DNA of 64,000 nucleotides from Luteococcus japonicus (lineage in GTDB: Bacteria; Actinomycetota; Actinomycetes; Propionibacteriales; Propionibacteriaceae), in NCBI RefSeq assembly GCF_003752415.1, contig NZ_RKHG01000001.1, forward strand, positions 2,418,001 through 2,482,000, given 5' to 3'. The translations under genes and the position numbers were made by a program. Position 1 is the stretch's first letter. Every line of letters starts with the position of its first letter. The notes beneath the pieces were generated by a model. It ran no database searches and was not told the DNA's origin. It saw nothing but the letters and a program-made list of their open reading frames with translations. Below, piece by piece: positions 23,563 to 30,642 of this stretch.

Positions 23563-24317
23563 CCGGCTTCTGGGCGATGGCCGAGTCGCAGCTGCGGGTG
23601 GTCATGTCGAGACCGATGAACCTGGTCACCGGGGTGGTCAACCCGCTGATGTGGCTGGTGCTCGTGATGGTCCCTCGTCTCGACACCCTGTCACCGGACC
23701 AGGCAACACGGGCCTTCACGGGCGTGCTCCTCGCCTCGTTCTGGGGCTCCTCGCTGTGGTCCGGCGCCGGAATCATCCGTCGCGAACGACAGTCGGGAAC
23801 GCTCGCGGTCTCCTTCACCGGACGGCTCTCGCCGCTGAGCGTGCTCGTGGGCAAGACCTTGGGCGGCGTGGTCTACGACACCGGCCTCATCCTTGCGACC
23901 AACACCGTCTTCGTCCTCGCCATGGGTATCCAGCTCAGCGTCGCCTCGCCTGCGGCGCTTGCGGTCGGACTTGCCACCGTGGTGGCCGGTGGTGTCGCGT
24001 CCAGCCTGATGATCGGCGCCTGCCTGATGCTCACCAAGCACGCCTTCCAGCTCACCACCGCCGTCGGGGCGCCGGTGCTGCTGTTCGCCGGCACGATCAT
24101 CCCCTACGACCAACTGCCGCAGTGGATCGAGTGGATCGGCTCGGTCCTCAACATCTCGTGGCTTCAACGGTTCCTGGCCAGCACGGCCACCCATCCCGAC
24201 TGGACCTGTTGGTTGATCGCCGTCGCCATCTCCCTCGCGTATGCCGCACTGGGCGCCTGGGCCCTCGACGTGCTGCTGCGTCGCGCACGAAAGGACGCCA
24301 CCCTTGAACTCGGCTGA
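23559..24317 (+). CDS. ABC-2 type permease, first subunit
   Basis: 252 residues, start ATG overlapping the ATPase stop. Six hydrophobic segments can be counted, beginning with PMNLVTGVVNPLMWLVLVMV and ending with the LIAVAISLAYAALGAWALDV helix; the cytosolic loop after helix 2 has the ABC-2 'GIIRRERQSGTL' motif. Works as the membrane half of the exporter, probably as a heterodimer with the next gene product. Confidence 0.85.
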   Translation: MTGFWAMAESQLRVVMSRPMNLVTGVVNPLMWLVLVMVPRLDTLSPDQATRAFTGVLLASFWGSSLWSGAGIIRRERQSGTLAVSFTGRLSPLSVLVGKTLGGVVYDTGLILATNTVFVLAMGIQLSVASPAALAVGLATVVAGGVASSLMIGACLMLTKHAFQLTTAVGAPVLLFAGTIIPYDQLPQWIEWIGSVLNISWLQRFLASTATHPDWTCWLIAVAISLAYAALGAWALDVLLRRARKDATLELG

Positions 24318-25083
24318 GATCCTCACCGCGAACACCCAGCTGTGGCGCCGCGTCCAGTCCGACGAACTCCCGCCACGGTTCTGGCTCATGGGAGTCCTGG
24401 TGCCACTGCTCTTCCGCAGCCTCGTGTACGTCCTGCTCGGACGCATGATCGGCGGCGCAGACGGGCTGACCTGGACCTACGTCGGCGTGGTCTTCCTTGC
24501 CGTCACCGGCTCGACCATCTCCCACACCTCCGACATCCCGATCTACGACGTGTGGATGCGCACCTACCCGGCCGTGAGCCGGGCCTACGCACCCGTCGTG
24601 CTGCAGTACCTGTCCCGTAGCGTGGTCCTCATGGGAAGAGCCCTCGTCGAGGCAATAGTCGTCGGCGTCGCCATCGGGCTGGTCACCTCCAACACGTCCC
24701 TGATGCTCCCCGTCCTCGAACGAGCATGGATCCTGCTCCCCGCGATCGTCTCGTGCACCGTGTTCGGGCTCGCGATCATCGCCCCCGCCATCGGCAACGG
24801 CTCTCAGGACCTCATCCACAACACCGCAGGAACCCTGCTCGTCCTCACCTCCGGCGCACTCCTCACCCCAGGCCTGGCCCCATGGCTGCACACCCTCGGC
24901 CACGTGCTGCCCCTGACTCACGCCATCGCCGCCATGCGCGCCAGCCTCGACGGGCGCAGCCCGTGGCCCGGAACCGGCCGAGAACTCCTCGTCGCGGCTG
25001 GCTGGCTCTTGGTCGCGACCCTGGCCTACTGGCTCGTCGACCGTCGCACCAAGACAACCGGACGAGGTGCCATGCAGGGATAG
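24304..25083 (+). CDS. ABC-2 type permease, second subunit
   Basis: 259 residues if translation starts at TTG 24304, which overlaps the end of the previous permease by 14 bp; no ATG near the beginning fits better. Hydrophobic segments include FWLMGVLVPLLFRSLVYVLL, AILLPAIVSCTVFGLAIIAP-like helices and LLVAAGWLLVATLAYWLV. The loop YDVWMRTYPAVSRAY takes the place of the usual ABC-2 cytosolic loop. Same operon as the ATPase. Confidence 0.8.
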   Translation: MNSAEILTANTQLWRRVQSDELPPRFWLMGVLVPLLFRSLVYVLLGRMIGGADGLTWTYVGVVFLAVTGSTISHTSDIPIYDVWMRTYPAVSRAYAPVVLQYLSRSVVLMGRALVEAIVVGVAIGLVTSNTSLMLPVLERAWILLPAIVSCTVFGLAIIAPAIGNGSQDLIHNTAGTLLVLTSGALLTPGLAPWLHTLGHVLPLTHAIAAMRASLDGRSPWPGTGRELLVAAGWLLVATLAYWLVDRRTKTTGRGAMQG

Positions 25084-25155
25084 ACCTACGCCCCGCGCAG
25101 GTGTTGCCTGCTGGTCCCTGCTCAGAGGTTCGTTCCACTTCCCCTCGAGTGGGCG

Positions 25156-26067
25156 TCAGACTGTGACGGTGGCCTCTGTCGTGTGTTCACCGGAGCTGTC
25201 GGACCAGTGGACCAGACACTGTGCTTGGCTCTGAGAACCCATGACGAACAGGAGACTGAAGCGGGTCTCTCCATTGGGTGGCATTGTGGCGATGGTTCGC
25301 TCGCTGCTTCGATCATGTGCGTCGAACATCTGGCCGGGCGGAAGGTGGAATTCGTACCTGACGTTGTGGACCGGCCCCCCAGTCTGATTGGAGAGCACCA
25401 GGTGATGCCGGCGCCGAGTCTTGAGCCGCCCCTTGCTGTCGGTCTCTATATGTTCGGAACTCTCGATACGTGGCCAAACGCCCTTGGAGGGATCTTCAGC
25501 TGTCAAAGGGGCAATCGCCCGGTTCTCCTTCTCGATGTCCGCGGAACGTTGGGCCTGGCTTGTGAAGCGCGTGAGGAACGCATCCACATGGTTCTGCAAG
25601 GCAGCCATGTCAGCGAACGACAGCACCAGCGCTTGGGGGAAGACATCTGATTCGAAGTGCTTCTGCAGGCGGAGCGACTCAGCAGCTGCATCGCTTCCTT
25701 GGAGTGCGGGGCGAGGTGTCAAATCGCGCAGAATCCCCACGGGGCGTCCCCCGCCCGCCAAGCGCTCGATCTCTTCCCACGTTCCCGAGGCTGCATGCCC
25801 AGTGGGACTGCCGAGCTTGTCCCGGAAGATGGCCAGACACGCGTCGGCCTCATCGGTGAGTTGTTCATTGATGAGGGCTTGGGGACGGTCGCCGAATGCC
25901 GCCACTGCACTGTCAGTCCAAGCCATGGGGATGATGACGGCACTGAAAGCAGCACCGTGCTGGACGTTCCATCGGGCGATGGCCTCGCGAATCTTGGCGA
26001 GAGTCTCGTGCGGAACATCGCTGGGGCATGAGATCAGCAGCCTGAAAGCCATGCACTGGTAACTCAC
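25156..26067 (-). CDS. DUF4062-like domain protein with C-terminal beta domain
   Basis: 303 residues from GTG 26067 (ATG 26052 is possible). Residues 1-120 (FRLLISCPSDVPHETLAKIR, IIPMAWTDSAVAAFGDRPQA, IFRDKLGSPTGHAASGTWEE) have the pattern of DUF4062-type Rossmann-like domains, which occur as the N-terminal module of many NLR- and defence-associated proteins. A helical middle (residues 120-190) and a beta-rich end (HHLVLSNQTGGPVHNVRYEF) follow. The start overlaps the stop of a 31-codon ORF (GTGA). It lies downstream of the Tn7-like operon on the same strand and may be cargo. Confidence 0.6.
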   Translation of the reverse strand: MSYQCMAFRLLISCPSDVPHETLAKIREAIARWNVQHGAAFSAVIIPMAWTDSAVAAFGDRPQALINEQLTDEADACLAIFRDKLGSPTGHAASGTWEEIERLAGGGRPVGILRDLTPRPALQGSDAAAESLRLQKHFESDVFPQALVLSFADMAALQNHVDAFLTRFTSQAQRSADIEKENRAIAPLTAEDPSKGVWPRIESSEHIETDSKGRLKTRRRHHLVLSNQTGGPVHNVRYEFHLPPGQMFDAHDRSSERTIATMPPNGETRFSLLFVMGSQSQAQCLVHWSDSSGEHTTEATVTV

Positions 26068-26159
26068 GCCGCACCGCCCTGGTCGATGGTGGTGTCGGGG
26101 TGGTGCTGGGCGGTGGTCTGCGTCACAAACCGTCCGGTTGGTGCGCTTCCTGCGGCCAT
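26064..26159 (-). CDS. 31-residue leader ORF coupled to the DUF4062-like gene
   Basis: ATG at 26159 has a strong AGGAGG at ideal spacing, and the stop overlaps the GTG of the next gene. The peptide (MAAGSAPTGRFVTQTTAQHH...) has no recognisable domain. The good ribosome-binding site and the 4-bp overlap suggest that it is translated and couples translation to the downstream gene. Confidence 0.5.
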   Translation of the reverse strand: MAAGSAPTGRFVTQTTAQHHPDTTIDQGGAA

Positions 26160-26421
26160 GGTGGCCTCCTGTCTCCTCGCGGGCGCGGGGTCTGGTCGAA
26201 GCACTGCGTGGCGGGGTACCGTCGGTGGCCTACCTGGCCCGTAGAGCCAGCCCCGGATCCCGTCACCCCGGCGGGTTGCCGGGGTTTGGCGCTTCTGCCG
26301 AACACCATAGATGAGCCCTCTGACAGTTTTTCGGGCCATTCGCTAGGGGTAGTGGTCGAGCTGTGCAGTGGCGTCTACATGTTGTAGTCATTGGGCGCGG
26401 GTGCTTCTCCGGTTCGGGACA

Positions 26422-26736
26422 CTACTGGGGCGGCGGGACGGGGACGGGTACGCCGTGCGTGGCGGCGAGTGAGGTGTAGCGACGGCAGGGCTGGAGTGCG
26501 GGGCATGCGAGGCATAGTTCGGCGAGTCGGTCGAGATGTTGCGCGCGTTGTCGGCGGCCGGCCAGTGAGCTGGGCAGGCGTTCCCAGTCCTGGAAGAGGC
26601 CGGGGTCGGTGGTGCAGGGGATGAGGTGCCCGTCGTCCTGGTGGTCTTGGATGGCGTCGGCGAGGGAGTGCCAGGCCTGGGTGACGACCACGGCGATGTC
26701 GCGTTTGCGGATGCGGGCTTGGCTATTGGAGGTCAT
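26422..26736 (-). CDS. WhiB-like iron-sulphur protein inside the Tn7-like operon
   Basis: 104 residues. Cysteines at 41, 75, 78 and 84 give the WhiB spacing C...C-x2-C-x5-C, and the context IPCTTDPGLFQDW ... LAELCLACPALQPCRRYTSL matches the family ('C-x-x-x-D-P-x-x-F' and 'C-x-x-C-P-x-x-x-x-C'). The G-(V/I)-W-G-G turn of classical Wbl proteins is reduced to HGVPVPV. Wbl proteins hold a [4Fe-4S] cluster and bind region 4 of the principal sigma factor. The start overlaps the TniQ2 stop by ATGA, so it is made with the transposition proteins. It may be the element's transcription regulator or a redox-sensing subunit. Confidence 0.78.
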   Translation of the reverse strand: MTSNSQARIRKRDIAVVVTQAWHSLADAIQDHQDDGHLIPCTTDPGLFQDWERLPSSLAGRRQRAQHLDRLAELCLACPALQPCRRYTSLAATHGVPVPVPPPQ

Positions 26737-28115
26737 GGCCGGCTTCCGGGGCTGGTGTTGGCGAGTTGTCGGGCGAGGGTTGCGAGGCCGTGGGTGAAGG
26801 TGTCGTGGTGTGTGCGCATGGCGGCGGAGCAGAGCCGCGCGGTGCGGATGCCGCTGTCGCCGGGCAGGCCGAGGGCCTCGGCTGCTTGGGCCCAGGTGGT
26901 GACGTCGGGTAGGTGTCGGGCGAGGCAGAGGGCGGCGTAGGCGTTGCGGGTGCGGTTGGTGACGCCGGGTAGTGCGGGCAGGTGTCGGGCGGCGAGGGTT
27001 TCGGGGATGATCCACGGGATCTGCTCGGCGCTCAGCTCGGGCAGTGCGAGGGCGGTGATACGTCGGCCGGGGCGCCGGCGTACGAGGGCGGCCGCGTTGA
27101 CCAGGGCGGTGACGTGGTGGTTGGTGGGCAGCCGGTCGCGGGTCCAGGTGGTGAGGGCTTCGGTGCTGCTGGGGATGCGCAGGATCCATGCCTGGAGGGC
27201 GTGGGCGGCGCTGTCGGGGTCGGGTCTGGTGAGGATGCTGTGGGCTTCGGCCAGCGCATGGCCACGGATCCATGGGCTGGCAGGTGGGGTGATGCCCCAG
27301 CGGGGTCCGCGCACGTCGGTGCGGCGGGTGGCTTCGTCGAGCAGCGCGGTCTGCCAGGGCTGGGTGCGGTCGGGGTTGTGGGTGGTGATGTGGCAGATGA
27401 GGCTCGCGAGGGCGCGGTGTTCGGACAGCCAGGTGGCGCCTTGGGCGGGTTGTCCGAGCAGGCGGGGTCGGTGACCGGCCAGGACGTGGTCGAGGGCGTG
27501 TTGGTAGGCGCTGGTCTCGGTTGTCATGGCGGGGGTGGTGATGGTGGCGAGGTTGTGCAGGCAGTGTTGCCCGCGCACGTCTTGGGGGTTCTGGCAGGCG
27601 GTGCTGGCGCCGTGGGGGCGCAGCGGGCTGTGGCGGGAGTCGCGTAGCGGGCGCTGGCAGCGCGGGCAGGTGGCGGTGAGTGTGCGGTGGTGGCGGGTGC
27701 AGCCGATGCTGGCGTAGAGCATCCAGCTGGTTTGCCAGGTGCCGTGCGCGGCGAGGCAGTCGGGGCAGGCCTGGGTGCCGTGGCCCATGACCCAGCCGGT
27801 GGCGGCGATGGCCCGGTAAGAGGCTGCGGGGCGGGCGGGTTCGAGGCGGGAGAAGTCTGCGGGGGCGAGCGGTCCGTAGCCGGCCTGGGTGGCGGCGTGC
27901 AGCGCGCCGACGTCCTGGCCGGACAGGTCGCTGATGGCTCGGAGGGCTGTCGGGCTGGGTGCGAGGGTGAGGTAGCGCAGTTCTTCGCGGCTCAGGGTGG
28001 ATTGCAGCACGTTGAGCAGGTCGAAGGGTTCGAGGTGGTTGGCCTCGGCGAGGTGCTCGAGGTAGCAGTCGAGGGCTTGGCCCGGCTGCAGGGGCGGCCG
28101 GGTGGGGAGCCTCAT
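26733..28115 (-). CDS. Second TniQ-family target-selection protein
   Basis: 460 residues from the ATG overlapping the TniQ1 stop. TniQ features: leucine-rich N-terminal helices (FDLLNVLQSTLSREELRYLT), then a zinc-binding region ACPDCLAAHGTWQTSWMLYA / GCTRHHRTLTATCPRCQRPL with CxxC, CxxH and CxxC pairs, and a helical, HTH-like C-terminus (ALGLPGDSGIRTARLCSAAM). In Tn7-like elements TniQ/TnsD proteins recruit TnsC to the chosen target. Together with the first TniQ this gives two potential target selectors. Confidence 0.75.
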   Translation of the reverse strand: MRLPTRPPLQPGQALDCYLEHLAEANHLEPFDLLNVLQSTLSREELRYLTLAPSPTALRAISDLSGQDVGALHAATQAGYGPLAPADFSRLEPARPAASYRAIAATGWVMGHGTQACPDCLAAHGTWQTSWMLYASIGCTRHHRTLTATCPRCQRPLRDSRHSPLRPHGASTACQNPQDVRGQHCLHNLATITTPAMTTETSAYQHALDHVLAGHRPRLLGQPAQGATWLSEHRALASLICHITTHNPDRTQPWQTALLDEATRRTDVRGPRWGITPPASPWIRGHALAEAHSILTRPDPDSAAHALQAWILRIPSSTEALTTWTRDRLPTNHHVTALVNAAALVRRRPGRRITALALPELSAEQIPWIIPETLAARHLPALPGVTNRTRNAYAALCLARHLPDVTTWAQAAEALGLPGDSGIRTARLCSAAMRTHHDTFTHGLATLARQLANTSPGSRP

Positions 28116-29632
28116 GCGAGAAGGCCGTCGGCAGTGACGTGGGCTGCGGCTCGGGTGATTTCGAGGTGGGGGTTGAGGAGGTCTTTGGCGGCGTCGGCCA
28201 TGTCGAGCAAGGTGGTGGCGTCGAGGCTGTAATGGAAGTCCCAGATGGCGCGGGTGGGGAACCAGCCGGCGGGTTTGGCCCATGGGGGTGCGCTGCGCAG
28301 GTCGTCGCCGGTGAGGTAGCACCAGAACCAGCCGTGGCTGAGTGCGGGGTCGGTGCGCGTGGGCAGGAAGTGGTGCCGCTGGACGGGTAGGGCTTTGTTG
28401 GCGCGCAGCAGGTGGCGGCGGTGGGCGAGGTCGGGGTTGCTGGCGAGCAGGGGCAGGGCGTCGCGGATAGCGGCGTCGGTGGCGGGGGTGATCTGGCGTC
28501 GGGCGAGGTCACGCAGGAGCAGGCTGGGGGCGGTGTCGGGTTCGCCGAAGTGGCAGTGCGCGTCGCACAGCAGGCCGGGGCGTCCTGTGTCTTCGGTGTG
28601 TAGCAGCATGTCGACGGCCAGGGCGAGGTCGTGACGCAGCGGCCACTGGTCGGGCGGCGGCATGAATCCGTCCCCGGCAAGGCGCAGCAGGCCGGGGATC
28701 TGCCCGGCTGTGACGGTGGCCTGGACGTCGCGCGACAGGTGCCAGAACAGTCGTTCTTGCTGGCTGGTGCGGGGGCTGACGGGTGGGGTGTAGATGCCGC
28801 TGCCCGGGTAGTGGGCTTCGGGGCTGGCTCCTGCTTCCCATGCGGTGCGGTACTGGCGTCGGCGGATGGGGCGTTGGCCGCGGCTGGGCGGCGTGGTGGT
28901 GTGCGTGGCGAGGCGTCGGGTGCCGTCGATCTGGAGCCAGCGCTCGTAGCTGGGACTGCGGTCGCTGAGGGTGGCGATGAGGACCTCGGCGACCGCGGCC
29001 GGGTCTGCCGGGGGCCGATCTGCCCAGGTGCGGCAGGCGGTGTAGTCGTCGAGCAGCCCCGTCGCGGGGCGTGGCGGCCAGCGGGCGTCGATGGTGGCGG
29101 CCACCAGGCAACACATGCGGTGCATGCGCCGGAACCGGTACATGACACTGCTGCTGGATCTGGAGCGTTCGAGGCGCCGCAGCAGTGAGTAGCTGAGGTT
29201 GAGCAGTTCGGGCGGTGCTTCCACGGGGTCGCCGGCTGGCTGGCCGGGGTGGGTGAGGAGGACTTCGCAGTCGAGGCAGCAGGGGCACAGCCCCGTCTCC
29301 CAGGCCTTCTGCCAGGTGCGTCGTCGGGGTTGGCAGACGGGGCAGGTCCACGGGGTGTTGACCAGCCAGCGTTGGCGGCGTCGGGTGCCGACGCCAACGG
29401 CCGGGTAGTCGCTCCAGGTCATGGCGCGCAGGGCTTCGGGGCCAGTTCCGGACAGGCGTGACAGTGCTTCCAGCTGGGCTGGGGTGATGGGTGTTGTCGG
29501 GGACGACGGCAGCCATGCCGCGAGGGGGAATCCGGCGAGGTCTTGTTGGCGGGTGGCCCAGGAGCCGAAGGCTTCCCCCGGTAGGGGCACCGCCCGCGCC
29601 GGCAAGACCTGCTGTGCTGGTCGGGTGGTCAT
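28112..29632 (-). CDS. First TniQ-family target-selection protein
   Basis: 506 residues. The N-terminus PLPGEAFGSWATRQQDLAGF is the TniQ start pattern ('PxxxESxxSWxxRxA'), followed by LSRLSGTGPEALRAMTW, the zinc region TPWTCPVCQPRRRTWQKAWE / GLCPCCLDCEVLLTHPG, and a long helical C-terminal half with many Arg and Trp residues. Role in known systems: bridges TnsC to DNA or to a target-recognition partner. It overlaps TnsC upstream and TniQ2 downstream by four bases each. Confidence 0.82.
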   Translation of the reverse strand: MTTRPAQQVLPARAVPLPGEAFGSWATRQQDLAGFPLAAWLPSSPTTPITPAQLEALSRLSGTGPEALRAMTWSDYPAVGVGTRRRQRWLVNTPWTCPVCQPRRRTWQKAWETGLCPCCLDCEVLLTHPGQPAGDPVEAPPELLNLSYSLLRRLERSRSSSSVMYRFRRMHRMCCLVAATIDARWPPRPATGLLDDYTACRTWADRPPADPAAVAEVLIATLSDRSPSYERWLQIDGTRRLATHTTTPPSRGQRPIRRRQYRTAWEAGASPEAHYPGSGIYTPPVSPRTSQQERLFWHLSRDVQATVTAGQIPGLLRLAGDGFMPPPDQWPLRHDLALAVDMLLHTEDTGRPGLLCDAHCHFGEPDTAPSLLLRDLARRQITPATDAAIRDALPLLASNPDLAHRRHLLRANKALPVQRHHFLPTRTDPALSHGWFWCYLTGDDLRSAPPWAKPAGWFPTRAIWDFHYSLDATTLLDMADAAKDLLNPHLEITRAAAHVTADGLLA

Positions 29633-30639
29633 GTTCCGATGGTCATGTCGGCTTCGCGTTGCATGGCCCGGTCGGACAGGGTGATGGCGTTGAGGTGGTC
29701 GGTGGTCACTTCGTCCAGGTGGCGCGTGGCGACGTCGAGGATGACGTCAGCGAGCAGTTGGGTGACGTCGCCGGGGAATCCTTGGGTGCGGTCCCAGATG
29801 GTCTTGGCATGGGTCGCGGAGAAGGTGCCGGGCGTGATCCAGGGCACCACCGGCAACAGGATCTGCTCGGCGCCGTGCAGGAACCGCTGCCAGGCCTTCG
29901 CGCTGGAGGCGTTCTCGATGCGGAACGGGTCGAGGTGGAAGGTGCGCAGTCGTGCCTGGATCTGCGGGTCGGTGGTGATGTCGCTCTCGCGCAGGTCTGC
30001 GCCGACGAGCACGAGGGTGCCGTTGCGTTCACCCAGCACGGTGTTGAGGAATTTCAGGTAGTCAAGGGTCTGCCGGGAGGCTTTCTCGCTGCGTTTGATG
30101 AGGTGGACGTCGTCGAGGATGATCAGGCGCACCTTGTGGCGCTGCAGGGCAGAGTCGAGCCGAGCCGTGGTGGCGCGGGTGATGCCCTCGCCCGGGTAGC
30201 CGAGGAAGGTGAGCAGCTGGGCGTTGAGTTCCTTGATGCCGGCGGCACTGGGCACCGTGATGTAGACCACGGGGGTCAGGTCGGCGGTCACGCCCGGTTC
30301 CGGGGACCATTCGGGGCGGCTGTGGCCGGCGCGCCCACCGAGTAGCTGCAGACGGCGTTGGTAGCCCCACTGCAAGGCAAAGGTGCTCTTCCCGGCGCCG
30401 TAGGGGGCGCCGATCGCGATGATCGTCTGCGAGCCGGGCGGCCGGCGCAGGTTGCGCTGCATGATGCGCTCCATGGCCACGCCGGTCTGGGTCGCGAGCT
30501 CGCGGGGTAGCACCAGGCTGTCGAGCGCGTAGGACAGCATGTCCAGGTAGCTGTCGGGGTACGGGCCGTCGGCGGTCGGGGGCGGCGGCAAGGTGGTGCG
30601 CTGGTCGATCACGCGCTGGTACCACAACGTTGTGTCCAC
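29629..30639 (-). CDS. TnsC-like AAA+ ATPase
   Basis: 336 residues. Walker A GAPYGAGKST (near residue 78), Walker B VRLIILDDVHLI, sensor-like NGTLVLVGADL and a C-terminal lid with IWDRTQGFPGDVTQLLADVI. TnsC proteins form ATP-dependent filaments on target DNA, receive the signal from TniQ and activate TnsAB. It begins three bases after the TnsB stop. Confidence 0.88.
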   Translation of the reverse strand: MDTTLWYQRVIDQRTTLPPPPTADGPYPDSYLDMLSYALDSLVLPRELATQTGVAMERIMQRNLRRPPGSQTIIAIGAPYGAGKSTFALQWGYQRRLQLLGGRAGHSRPEWSPEPGVTADLTPVVYITVPSAAGIKELNAQLLTFLGYPGEGITRATTARLDSALQRHKVRLIILDDVHLIKRSEKASRQTLDYLKFLNTVLGERNGTLVLVGADLRESDITTDPQIQARLRTFHLDPFRIENASSAKAWQRFLHGAEQILLPVVPWITPGTFSATHAKTIWDRTQGFPGDVTQLLADVILDVATRHLDEVTTDHLNAITLSDRAMQREADMTIGT

Positions 30640-30642
30640 GGG

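Noticed and set aside
24241-24303. An upstream ATG (24241) for the second ABC permease
   Set aside because: It would overlap the previous permease by 77 bp and add a Cys/Pro-rich N-terminus with no family likeness; TTG 24304 begins at the expected place.
26422-29397. A 991-residue minus-strand protein across the TniQ region
   Set aside because: Extreme Pro/Arg/His/Ser composition and full overlap with the TniQ and WhiB frames show it is a shadow frame.
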